Positions 1-12,500 of a stretch of 64,000 nt of DNA are shown here, piece after piece. The DNA comes from Chondrilla cf. caribensis (Eukaryota; Porifera; Demospongiae; Chondrillida; Chondrillidae), in the NCBI GenBank assembly GCA_964020155.1, contig OZ026560.1:2492759-2556758 (forward strand). The letters are read 5' to 3'. A program made the position numbers and the translations under genes. The stretch's first letter is position 1. Each line of letters starts with the position of its first letter. The notes under the pieces were generated by a model. The model searched no databases, was not told the DNA's origin, and worked only from the letters and a program-made list of their open reading frames with translations.

Positions 1-1363
1 AAAATCTGGTGCTTTGGTCCAGAGACAACGGGCCCAAATCTCTTGGTGGACGCCACAAAGGCTGTGCAGTATCTCAATGAGATTAAGGACTCCATGATTG
101 CTGGATTCCAGTGGGCCACAAAAGAGGTATGCCTGGTATTTCCAAACCTTCACAGGATACTTCTTCGCTTGCTATTTATGCTATTTAGTTCTTGTTTGTG
201 TCCGCCCATGCATTTGTGTGTAGAGCCAATTTTTGTTCTAGTCCAGGCACTTAATGCCTCCTACTAAGACTCTGTGAAGTGATGTTTGCTAGTTTGTTGT
301 AAGGTTGTTAGTTACTAGTCATCTTGTCTATGTATATGTAAAGCACACACTGAGTACATGTTGGATTGTTGTACGTGTTGTGTTTTCAACCACAGGGTGT
401 ACTTTGTGATGAAAATATGAGGGGAATCCGCTTTGAGATCCATGATGTCACCCTTCACACTGATGCTATCCATCGCGGGGGAGGACAGATTATCCCTACA
501 ACAAGAAGAGTTCTTTATGCTTCTGTCATGACAGCACAGCCAAGACTTCTGGAGCCCATCTACCTGGTTGAGATCCAGTGTCCGGAGAATGCCGTGGGAG
601 GTATCTTTGGTGTTCTCAACAAAAGAAGAGGTCATGTCTTTGAGCAGAACAACATTGCCGGCACTCCCATGTTTGTTGTTAAGGCTTATCTCCCCGTTAA
701 TGAATCATTTGGTGAGTCAATTGTGGTGTCTTCATTGCCCTATTATAATCCATGGCAAATTCACTCCTTGGCCTTGTGAATGTAATGTTGCAGTTTTGTG
801 TTTACTCAGCTGCTGCCCCCTGTAAACAGTACTTTGCAGTGTCTTTGGACTGATAACCCCCACCTTTGGAACTGACATAGCAGCTACAATCACTACTAGT
901 ATAGGGTCAAAGATGGAATAGGAATTTTGAATCAATGAAAACTTGCAATGGTTACTTGGCAACCTGCTGTATGGTATGAAGAGCTGATCTAGGGTTGAAA
1001 CCTTACCTGTCTTCATTTTGTGCACAAATTTGTGTGGATAAGAAATTAATGATTAGGATAATGTGCCAACTAGATTAATCTACCATATTTTCCATCGTGA
1101 ATTGTGTGAAGAAATTGATAACTTGTCCTATATACTTGAGTCCCTACCTTCTTTTATCTGTGCAATCAGGGTTCACCAGTGAGCTCCGTGCTTCCACCGG
1201 AGGGCAGGCCTTCCCCCAGTGCGTGTTCGATCACTGGCAGATGCTCCAGGGAGATCCCTTCGATCCAACTACAAAGCCTGGCACAATCGTGAAGGACACA
1301 AGGAAGAGGAAGTCTCTATCTGAAGCTCTTCCTCCGCTTGATCGCTATCTTGACAAGCTGTAA
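1..1363 (+). CDS. EEF2: Translation elongation factor 2 (eEF2), C-terminal part
   Basis: Three exons are visible: 1..126 (enters from the left edge in frame 1), 396..711 and 1170..1363, with GT-AG junctions and stop TAA at 1361. The product is the GTPase that translocates tRNA-mRNA on the cytosolic ribosome. The translation is almost textbook eEF2: the [13 protein letters not shown] segment, then domain IV/V sequence with [46 protein letters not shown] and the C-terminus [11 protein letters not shown]. The diphthamide loop shows the expected histidine in [15 protein letters not shown]. Only about the last 210 residues lie in the window; the GTPase domain is upstream and out of view. Family assignment is certain; the N-terminal boundary is not visible. 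Confidence 0.97.
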
Positions 1364-1467
1364 AGAAATATGCTCTGGAATTCATCTTTGGTCATACCAT
1401 TTAATTATTATTATTAATACTAGGGACAATTATTTGCATGATGCAGTCTATTGTGTAAATCAAGATT

Positions 1468-1473
1468 AATAAA
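1468..1473 (+). terminator. Poly(A) signal AATAAA of eEF2
   Basis: AATAAA lies 105 bp after the eEF2 stop codon in AT-rich sequence, the expected position for a polyadenylation signal. The cleavage site cannot be placed. Confidence 0.55.
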
Positions 1474-2020
1474 ATATATCTTTAATGAATTTCTATAGCA
1501 CTAGATACAGGATAATTGCTTATCTGAAGATACACGAAGAGTAGAAGTTATCTCTACCGAGTATGGGTTGCTCTTTCATCAAGGTATACTGGACCATGGT
1601 TATGGTCCGTGTTCACAATACTGTATAACCAGCGATCACAGATAACCTCAGATCGTTATCTAGCGGGGGAGGAAAGGCCGTTATTAATTTCATATTCATA
1701 CCTACATGAAAAAACAAAACAAAGCATGAATACTAAACTGAATAGTATAGAATGAAGTCTCTCCTGTCGATACGCACGTGTGAAGATTTCACGAACGTGA
1801 GTGTGATACTAGTACTACTGTACGTAGCACTTTTACGCCTTTTGATCAGGGTGGTCATAATCGGATACAGCTAGCGGTCAGGTCTTAGTCCCGCATAGTC
1901 AACCTCTTTCCGTAGTCGAGCCAAAATTGTACGGCGATCCGGATTAGCTCGCAGTTCGACGTTATACCATAGATTATTATCTAGGGCCTATGATTACATA
2001 CTTCTGGATCACGTCCTGCC
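1474..2020. other. Intergenic spacer eEF2-UBL7, no gene seen
   Basis: No conserved coding exon is seen on either strand. The spacer probably holds the eEF2 cleavage region and the upstream part of the UBL7 promoter. No clear TATA box was found near the UBL7 ATG. The right end abuts a foldback MITE. Confidence 0.5.
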
Positions 2021-2112
2021 TAGTCTGGCGTAGCCGACCCTTGATCCGCCATTTTATTTTTTTGGGGCGGAGAAAATAAAATGGCGGATCAAGGGTCGGC
2101 TACGCCAGACTA
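2021..2112. mobile_element. Perfect foldback MITE, hAT-like
   Basis: Two perfectly complementary 40-nt arms (2021-2060 and 2073-2112, starting TAGTCTGGCGTAGCCGACCC) surround a 12-nt loop. The element is flanked by an exact 8-bp direct repeat GTCCTGCC (2013-2020 and 2113-2120). An 8-bp target duplication is the hallmark of the hAT superfamily. It has no coding capacity. It sits 138 bp upstream of the UBL7 start codon, inside the likely promoter. The perfect arms suggest a recent insertion. Confidence 0.85.
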
Positions 2113-2250
2113 GTCCTGCCAGGGTTGATTTGTTCCGCCCAAAATTTAACGCAAACGTCACGCACACTTAGCGTTTGTCTAGCTAGCTAGACTAACTTAT
2201 CGCAAATTCAAAATTAATGGTTAGAGCACATGTAGTGTAGAATCGAGAAA

Positions 2251-5200
2251 ATGGCGAGTTTTTCTTTGATTTTACGCATACCGTCTACCAACCAAAGGAT
2301 AGAAGTCAACAAAGAGGAGAAATTGGACGAAATTTCAGTAAAACGGTTGAAGGATATACTCTTCGATGCTGCAGAGCTCCCCCAAAACAGCCACAGTTAG
2401 TGGGTTAATTCAGTGGTTACTTGAAATCATTTTTATTTGCTTTTTGTTGTCCTTTCCAACCCTACCTATGTCTATAGACATTGTCTACGCCGGAAGAGTG
2501 CTAAGAGACTCCAGGAAAGTTTCTGACTACAATATTAAGAGTGGAGTGACGTTGTTTGCGATTAAGATAAAGGGACAGCCTAAAGGTGGGTCTACCTATT
2601 TTTGACTACTAAGGTCGGTGATTACTGATAGTGTTATAAAATTAATGTATACGATATGGTAGCTATTTGTAGTGTTAGCAATAAAGTTTTCTTTAAAAAA
2701 TGCGAGATATGGATGGGAAGAGTTATCATAGATAGAATGTAGCCTTGAGCTTGTCTAGTGACGTGTGTTTTGCGATTCTTACAAGGAATTACCTAATACT
2801 CTATGTCTATGACATCATGAGCACTCCTCCTGTACATCTATGCATGATTTTGTGTGTTGGTGGTGGCAAGGCTGTGTGTACAGTGTCCCTCTGTGCGTGT
2901 AGTGTGTTCTTCTTCCTGTGTACTGTGTCCCAATTTATGTGTATAGTGTCCCTCTTTGTGTGTACAGTGTCCCTCTTTGTGTGTACTGTGTCCCAATTTA
3001 TATATATAGTGTCCCTCTTTGTGTGTACTGTGTCCCAATTTGTTAGTTTTGTGATTGGAAGTGAAGGACAGAAGCACTGACTATAGTCCTTTGCTGTGTG
3101 TAAATATATAATATTATTCTCTGCTCTGTAGAGTATGTACGTACAATGTACTGTGCTCTTTAGTGTACGTATGTATTAATGTGGTTGCATACATATGCAC
3201 ACATACGCATATCTGTTGAGTACTGCAGACAGCATGTCATCAGGAACTGTACCTTTGAATACATGTGTGTACATATAATACATCACCATACTTGACTGTA
3301 TGTGCATATTCTCTGTATGAACTACCATGTGTACTGATTGCAGTTGAAGAGGACGACCCGCAAGAACCATATCAACCTGACTTTGCTGAGCTGATGCAGG
3401 ATCCTCGTGTTCAGGCTGTAGTGCATCGCATCATGTACCACAGAGGGCTGATGAGAGCAAGCATACCTCACATGCCACCTGGTGTGGCTGGTAAGGGCAA
3501 ATACGTGTGTATGCATGTGTGGGTATACGTATCTACACATGTACATACATTGCTTGCATGTACATACAGTACATGTAATGGATGTATGGTAGCACAGCCC
3601 AGTGATATACCCCACGTCTTGCACCAGGGTACATGTACACATGTAGAGTGGAATCTGTGTATAGTGGTTACTATGTTGGCTGGCCACCCCTCTATAACAG
3701 CCAGGTTTCTAAGTCCCAAATTATTATAATGTACAATTCAACCTGCATACGTATGTAGGCCACCTCTCTATAACAGTCACTATTCAGTTCCCAAGGGTGG
3801 CCACTGTAGACAGACTCCACTGTATTTGCATGTACGCACATGCTTGTATGTGGTTTTTAAGCAGAATCTCTGCCAGTGTCAGTTGATAGTCAGTCATTAA
3901 GGGCCATATTTGTCTGTTGCTTCTGCAGCACTGATGAGGAGTCAACAAGGGCCGGATCAATTCGATGCAGCAAGAATTTCTTCGTTAGTACATGTGTGAT
4001 CGCATGCAGGCATAATTTGTACTATGTGCATGTACAGTAAGTGTTGTGTACGTCTGCTCTATATGCTCACTTGATCATACATACGTATGCCACGTTGTTT
4101 CATCATGCAAAGCTGAGCTTATTGCTCAACAGTAGTCAGTTATTCAGAAAATTCTCTACTTGCCATTTCATAGGATACTTATGAGCAATCCTTATATGGT
4201 CAGAATGGGTCAACTCCTAATGGAGTCCTTCATGAATAGGCAAAGAGATGGTCCCCCACCGCGCACCAGGGACGAGTTCATCACTCAACTTGATGAAGCT
4301 GTGCTGGAGGATAACACAGATTCAGATGAATCCGACAGTGAAGGAGATGGCGAGGATAGTGAGGGTGAAGATGAACTTATGGAACAAGTAGCAGAATCTC
4401 AACAGCAAGTGTGTGTGTGTGTGTGTGTGTGTGGTGCATATAATATATACAGGTGTACATTTTGTATCTGAGTTGGATGTAAAGGTATATACCCAGCATG
4501 CCTATCAATACTATTGTTTGTATATTTTCAGTAAGCCTGCACATGGCCATGTGCCAGGGTGCTACCTTATACTTACAGTATGTGCATACATAATATGTGA
4601 TGTGTGCTTGTTATTCTTGTGTTCATATGCACTGGTGCATGCATCACCAAGTTTGTTTTCCAATTATGTTGTGTAGATGTATGAACAGTCTCAGGCTCTG
4701 TTGGCACATGAACACCAGCAGCGGCATAGTAGCAGTGACAGTCAGGAACCAGCTGACGTACAGCCACCTGACCGGACATCAGGACCGCATAATGTTATCA
4801 CACAAGAGACCTTGTCGTCTGTCCTCTCTTCCTTGGGTCAAATTCCCTCTCAGCCTGCTGCAACTCAGCAGCCCAGCTCTTCCAGCCAACCTTCATCTCA
4901 AGTGAGGGGACAGCCTACACCAGCTGGTATATCCCCATCTATGCTGAGTCAGGCACTAGCAAATGTGCTACCACCGACAACGCCAGCCGTGCAACCAGGT
5001 GGAGCTGAGGCAGGTTCTTCCACCCATACTGCCACCTCCACTGCAAAGACTTTTGAGGAAAAAAGACAAATGTATCGACAACAGGTATGTGTATATAGTG
5101 CATACTGTAGCTTCTTTCCATTCAGATATTGTGCTGTTCATTACATAATTATAAAAGGGATTGGTAAAAGTTGCTGTTTAGGGTTCACTAGTCCAAGAGT

Positions 5201-5632
5201 AGGAAACCTTCTGTTTTGCACTGACATACCTTGCTAGGATTAGTATGTGTGTGGTTGTGCTCCGATCAAGAGTGTTCAGAGTTGTTGTTTTCAGCCATTG
5301 CACACACACATGCACTGTACACACCTCCGATCGGCTGGTTTAGTTTTACAACTAATGAACAATTTATACTACTAATTGCACAACTGTTAAGTAGTGTAAT
5401 TGAGTACTTGTGTATGCCCTGTATCTCCCATCAATCAGGTGGAGGGTACTATCAACATGTGGCCATACAATACATTTGTATTGTATTATACTCTCTCTCG
5501 ACTTCTTTACCTGCACAGTTGGCCCAGCTCCACTCGATGGGTATAACACACGATGCTACCTGCCTGCATGCACTGGAGGCCACCAATGGTAATGTGGAGG
5601 CCGCCCTGGAGATACTGATGGGTGGAAAATAA
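2251..5632 (+). CDS. UBL7: UBL7-like ubiquitin-like/UBA domain protein
   Basis: Seven exons join in frame: 2251-2395, 2478-2585, 3344-3490, 3929-3983, 4174-4408, 4677-5084, 5519-5632 (1212 nt, 403 aa). The N-terminus is a divergent ubiquitin-like fold (residues about 1-84, with IVYAGRVLRDSRKVSDYNI followed by GVTLFAIK). The C-terminal 38 residues form a UBA domain (LAQLHSMGITHD, then ALEATNGNVEAALEIL) that would bind ubiquitin. Between them lie a short helical region (VEEDDPQEPY onward), an acidic stretch (DSDESDSEGDGEDSEGEDE) and a low-complexity Ser/Gln/Pro linker. This order matches animal UBL7 (BMSC-UbP, about 380 aa), a putative proteasome or ubiquitin shuttle. It is not a classical ubiquilin, because no clear STI1 repeats are seen. 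The exon-5 donor lies inside a GT microsatellite. The ATG chosen is the first in frame with the UBL. Confidence 0.85.
4409..4432 (+). repeat. (GT)n microsatellite at UBL7 exon-5 donor
   Basis: The GT run starts at the first intron base after exon 5 (CAGCAA|gtgtgt...), so the 5' splice site is itself the first unit of the repeat. Confidence 0.85.
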
Positions 5633-5814
5633 CCTTATGGAACATCATTGCCTATACTATGTACATACGTATGTACGTTTCACCTACATATATTCACATC
5701 AGCAGTCACTACACATGTATTATGATCCTTTAATTCCTTGTAATAATTTTTTGCATTTTAAGTGTCATGTAATAAGATGTAGTCCAGGTACAATTAACGA
5801 ATAATATTAACTGT
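5633..5814. terminator. Convergent 3' ends of UBL7 and CCDC146
   Basis: Only 182 bp separate the two stop codons of these tail-to-tail genes, so the 3' UTRs probably overlap. On the minus strand an ATTAAA-type hexamer is present around 5731-5736 and could serve CCDC146. No canonical AATAAA was picked out for UBL7. Confidence 0.4.
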
Positions 5815-7602
5815 TCATATATCGATGGGTTTTGGTACAGGCTTCCTGATGTGTCTCATGGTGGATCCTGGCTGTGAGGGTCTGAATGGGGCCAGTGCTC
5901 CATAGGGTTTAGGGAGTGGTAGCTCCATGTCTCCCTGTGGTAGGTAGGCATTAGGCCTTGGTTCAGCCATTGATACCGTACCATCTGGTAAAGTGTACTG
6001 GTCCTCCTCTAAAGCAGCCTGGACAACATATGTTTACAATATCAAAGGTCAAGAAATACTGTAAAAGTCGTGTTCATTGTTGCATGTGTACTACAGTAAT
6101 AATTGTGTAATTCTGTGGGAACCTTCATAAGTAACCTTTAGGCAAATGTTAAATAAAGACCTAACCCCAATAGACTGACATCAGCATAATAATTGTCCTC
6201 ATGTACTTAGTATAATGTACATATAAGTATAATATTCTCATACATTATACAAAGTGTGACCTTATCCCTAGCACTAGGACCAGCTCATAATGTATATATT
6301 CTTTAAAAGGGAGAAACCTTTATTCAAAGGCAGTTCCAGTCCTAGGACATTCCACTTACTACGTATATGAAATTATGGCAGGTTGACAGGACATACTGTA
6401 CAGTAATATTATGAAAATTCACACTTACTGAATGCCATTGGTTACAGAACTTTGGGAGATTTCCCAAACACCATGAAACTATAGTCCTGCCAAATTAAAC
6501 CCCAATCAATTATTGCTGGCTATAATGGGCACATTTATTAACGGCTGCATTGGCACCACAACTGTATTTACATACATATGTATGTACAAGTATACAGCAT
6601 ATTGTCATCACGTATGTCCCAGTGCTGGGTGACAAGAGGAGAGCAGAATAGGACGTATGTATGTACCTGTTTCTTTGTCAGGATCTCTCGTCGCCTCATG
6701 TCTTGTGTCCTCTCAAGTCTCTTCCACTCACTCTCGATGGTATCATTTGGTGGATCTCCAGATTCAAGTCTACCGTAGGCAGTCTCCAACTCAGACTCAC
6801 GGTCACTGATCTCCTGCTGCATCTGGCGAGCCTTGGCCTAACAGGAAGAACAGTGTGCATTCATATAAGGCCAGTACACTGTTTGTAGGTGTACAGTACA
6901 TCACCGGAATATCACAGTCATAGTATATGTACCCTGTGTATTCGAAATTACACACTGCACTTAGAATACAAAGCAAAATTTACAGTAGCTATAAGATTGT
7001 GATAATTAGGCTGTACATACGTACATACGTATGTTGAATACTGTTATAGGCAATAAATACTATTCCTTAATGTCTAACAAATACAAATGCAGCTAGTGGA
7101 ACCTGTATAAACAGCCCCTCACCTAGGAAGGTCACCTACCTGCAATGGTCACCCCAATTGTATCTACATTACCCATGGTTCCACTTACGTATATACAGTA
7201 TGTGTATTTAATCTGGATAAAATGGCCACCTGTCCAATCCAGTCAAGGAATGTGGTCCAATAGGCATCCTCATTGGATACATACATATATGTATATGTAA
7301 GTTCCACTGTACATACATAATGGAAGCATGCAGGTGTGTTTGTATGTATGTATGTACATACGTATGTATACACATAACAATTTACCTGCTGCATGGTTAA
7401 TTCAGAGATGATAGCCATCATCTTACGTGTAACATCCTCAATTTTCAATTTGTACGCTGACACCTAAGAATAAACAACATAATGTACATACATGTGTGTG
7501 CACATGTTAGATACAGATATACTTTACACAAATGCCTGCATGGATGCAAACATGCATGAACGCATGCACACGCACACACACACGCACACACGCACACACA
7601 CA

Positions 7603-7673
<71 letters not shown>

Positions 7674-7834
7674 TTTCAGCTGCATTCAAGCTAGTTGTCT
7701 TCACTCCTTTGGCTTTGCCCTCCAATCGTTCAGTAATTCTATTGATCTGGTCATGAAGAAGTTCCTTTTCCAGTAGTTTTTCATCTGTGTTAGCCACTTT
7801 GTTCTCAAGCTACAATTGGGAATTGTAGGAATCA

Positions 7835-7886
<52 letters not shown>

Positions 7887-7904
7887 CGCGCGCGCGCGTG
7901 TGTG

Positions 7905-7997
<93 letters not shown>

Positions 7998-8406
7998 CCG
8001 TATGTACGCGCATGTATCTACACTATTATGGCAACTTTAGGCCACTTACATCTTCTATTTTCTGTTGTAATTCATTGTGGCTGAGGTCAGATCCCTCCAA
8101 CTGTCTCACTCTAGCATCTTTCGGTGTTTCCACCATCTTTTCCAATGCTAAAAGAGATTCATTGGTTTCCATCAGCTGCAGGAGCAAACAAATGCAACCA
8201 TAAAACAACACAGTGGTACCTCTCAGAAAAGGTCAGCTGGTACACACTTCAATCTGATGAAGAACAATCTCATCCTCCAGTTTCTTCCTGTCTTTCACTT
8301 GCTTTCTCCCAACAGAAATGGCTCGCTTCAACTCAGCAATCTTTGTGAAAAAGAAAATTGTACTTACATACCATACAGTACGTATATGTATGTACTTCAC
8401 ACACAC

Positions 8407-8465
<59 letters not shown>

Positions 8466-9527
8466 CCAATAAGATGCTTAATCACCTCCATCCTTAGAAA
8501 GTGAATATCATCCTCTCTACTTTTCAGCTCCAAATTTGCCTTTTGAATTATTGAGTCTGGAAATGACGAAGCGTAGAATAGTAGTAGTCTCATCACCAGA
8601 CCACCTCCCCTGCATGGTGGTCTGGTGCCTTTGGTCATTAGGGTAGATATTTGCCCTAGGAGAGTGGCTGCCAACACCCCAACAGCTCCCTCCTTTTCTT
8701 GTGACTTGCGTGTGCTTAACAGTTAACTAAAAGTAGACTACTGGAGTAATGATTTCATCACAATCTTTTTGTGTACATACGTAATTATTTTATACATATG
8801 TACATATGTATGCGTGTATGCAAGGGTAAACACATACACGTACCTACATATGTACATACGTAAAAACTGGACACTTGTGTACATACATACCTTGGAGGTT
8901 GAGCTTCTCATAGAATATGCTAAGTTCCTCATTGCGTTCAATAAGCTTTAGACCCTCTTCATTCCGCTCTTGCACAGCACGTTCATATCTCCTTCTCAAC
9001 TAAAGTCAGACAGCAGTCAACGTACAAGAGTGAATCACGTGGTAGATTAGTTCATACTCACGTATACATACACAATTAAACAAACACAATAGCTACATAC
9101 ATAATGTACGTACATACAGTTTGGATTGTACCTGATTCATTGCAGCTTCTGCTTCATTGATCTTGTTCAGAAGTTTCTCTATTGTGCTCCTCTGGATAGA
9201 CAATTGACAAGTACGTAGAAGTGTGAAATGCATACGTACGTATACAAATCAATCATATGAATTATGTACGTACATCCATGCATAATATGTGCATAGATAA
9301 TAAATACAAGCAGATACGGACATGGGCAGACTATACACATACATACATACCATATCATACGTATGTACGTATGTACATCCATCCATCCTACGTATGTATG
9401 TACACCAACATGTACATATGTGAACATGCATGTACACACATTATGTAAATAGACACTTCGATCTGCATATTTATCTACGTATGTACTGCATAAATTATAA
9501 CAATTCAGACTCATTTGATGTACACAG

Positions 9528-9577
<50 letters not shown>

Positions 9578-12500
9578 GCTGCTCCATCTCTCCCGATATG
9601 TCAGCTTGTAGGCCGATTTTTTTGCTCATTTCCTGTCGCAGTGTATCTCTCTCCATCACCTTGTTACTCTGGACCAAGGCACACTTTTGAAGGAGTCTTT
9701 CCTTACTATCAACAGAAGTTCTGAGGATCTCCTTCTCATTCTCCAACACATTAACTTTCTCACGTAATTCTGTCTGGACCTACATATGTACACAAGTACG
9801 TATGTAGGTACAGTAGTATGGATGTACGTATATATGTATATAACTTGCTATACACGTACGTATAAGTACTTACGTATGTCCACACAGCACATAAATTGTA
9901 ATATGAGCATACGTACGTACTTACGTAGTCTGCACAGTACAAATTTGTAATATACATGTATATTACATGTACGTACGTACGTATGTATGTCTGTAGGCAC
10001 ATGTGTATGTGTATATGTGTCCAGTGTAGCCACTGACCAGAAACTGCATATGTATGTGACAAATGATTACACTCACAAAATGTACAGAATACAATTCGGA
10101 CAATAAATCATGAATGACACCCACACATGTACCTGTGAGGCATGCTGTATCAATGACATGATTTTGTTCCTCTCAGTCTTGACCATTTCATAAGCTGAAG
10201 AGAACTCCTTCAACCTATATACATATGTACGTACATACATATGTAGATATTTATGTTGAAGTATAATATTATGTTATATCACCTTTAGGAAGGATACATA
10301 TGGAATAGAATGTCAATGATGAATCTCTATTTGAGATATGAGGACAAAAACTGAGGTGTTCCATATAAGGATCTATGTCCTGTGTTTCCTTCCTAAAGGT
10401 GATATCCTGATTCCTGATTAGCCAATTGTCGACCTTTCGACAGCTATTGATCAATCAATTGTCACATCTGAGAATCTCAGGGATACATAGGATAATATGT
10501 ATCCCTGTCACACTCTCTGATGTTGCCACCAATTAGGATGCATGTACACTATATCTTGTATACTGGTTGAGGGGTAGATCAAAGGATAACCTGTGCATAC
10601 ATAATCCATGTAGCACAGGTCAGTGATACAGCACGGGTCACCAGACAGGTTTCATTGTTAGGATTAATTGCGCGAGAACAAAGTAGGAAATTTGTTGTAT
10701 TGAACTATGTGCATATTTGCAGTATATGTAAATTGTCTATTATTCACTAGGCCAGGATATAAATATTACATACATTATAAATATACAACATTTAAAATCA
10801 GTTACATTATGGTGTATATACTCAATGATGTTGCATTGAAAGTCAGACAAAGGTACATCATACGTATGTACATTCGTGTGTTGGTACATACGTATATACT
10901 GTACATAATAATGTACATACGTACGTACATATGTATGTCATATCCAATGAAGACTGTGGGCCTTCATAGTGACCATTATGGATCATCAATATCACGTAAT
11001 GTGCTATTGTAACAATGGCACTACATGTGAAGATGTGTGTACATGTGACAATGATAGTGATTGTGATAGTACGTACAAATAACAATGATAAACCATATTA
11101 TAATATTAGCACAGGGGAGATGGTACGTACGTAGTATCTGTGACCATGACAGTACATATGACAATGGTACAAACATACGTACGTACATACGTATGTTTGT
11201 GAATACGTACGTATGTACTTTGTGTGCTGAGTAGTACTCACTGTTCCTCCAAATGGCTAAGTGTCTTGATACTTTCTTCAATTACAGTCTTTCTGGACTT
11301 CAAATTGTCACTCATACGCCATTTTGTTTGCTAGAAAATAAACAGAAACCACTAGACTACATATGCACACATGCACATATGTACGTACATAAATATAAAT
11401 TGGAAACGAGAGCACTATCATGTGTACTCATAATACATGAGTGTAGTGGACATGTAGGTACATATACGTACATAGTTTTATGTCCTGACGTACGTACATA
11501 CGTACATAAATATGTACGTAGAAAGGTACATACATATGTACACACATTTATGTGTATGTACAGTAAACTGTGATTGATTGGAGGTGAACAATGTAATACA
11601 CATCGGAACTTGCATATTATACACACGTATGTACGTATAACATCAGTGTGTACGGGTACAATGTTCAGTAGTACTACTCACCAGGGTGTGCACATTCCCA
11701 CATGCATGCTTGCCTACACTCTCTCAGCACACAGTAAGTATTGGTACAACCACACACAAAACATACGTACGTACATACCTCTGCTTTCTGTAATTCCTTG
11801 GCTTCTCTGTCCCTGGCTTTGGTGTGTGCCACGACGTCCTTCTTGATGTCCTGTAGCCTTTCCTTCCAGGCATGGCCCTGGGCCTTCAGCCTGCGTTCCA
11901 CATCCAACTGCCTCTCCACTTTACTCCGTTCAGCTTCTTCCAAGCCAGCCTACGCACACCAGTGGATCACAATGTCATCTAGTGAATGTCATCTTGTTTA
12001 ACATCTCAAAAATTAAATGCATCCTAACTTGTCCCTCAAGAAAAAATGTATCGGATGATGCTAGCAAAGACTATTAGAAGTAAAAGTGTCACTATTTCCA
12101 ATTTTAAAACTCTTGAAGTTTATTTTCAAACAGATGAACAATAGTTACATATGTACGTATGCACGTAAGTACGTACGTACATGCATGCATATGTAAGGAC
12201 AGAACATATTATTTATGTTTGTTTGCATGAAACCAATGTAGTTTACATGCATACATATGTACGTACATACAAATATGGTGTCTGATAATGCAGCAGATAT
12301 AAATGTATACACATACTGTATGCACATACGTATGTATGTAGGTACGCATGTGTACGTACCTACGACCTGTCTCACCTGTGTAGCCACCCAATGTCTCATC
12401 TGGTCTAAATCTGCTCTCACATCTTCCAGTCTGCTCTTGTTTTCAGCCATCCACAATGTAGACAGCTGCCTCTGCAGATGGGAGAAATACTCAAATGAAA

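Noticed and set aside
2366..2605. 79-aa open frame starting in UBL7 exon 1
   Set aside because: It reads through intron 1 in another frame; the spliced UBL domain explains the sequence better.
2838..3080. Repetitive frames with VCTVSLF or STHKEGHY units
   Set aside because: They come from a roughly 25-bp tandem repeat (GTGTCCCTCTTTGTGTGTAC-like) in UBL7 intron 2; simple repeat, not a gene.
7445..8013. Long open frames rich in Cys-Val or His-Thr on both strands
   Set aside because: They are translations of (GT)n/(CA)n repeats with no conserved protein; the same applies at 8233-8472, 9179-9690 and 21197-21487.
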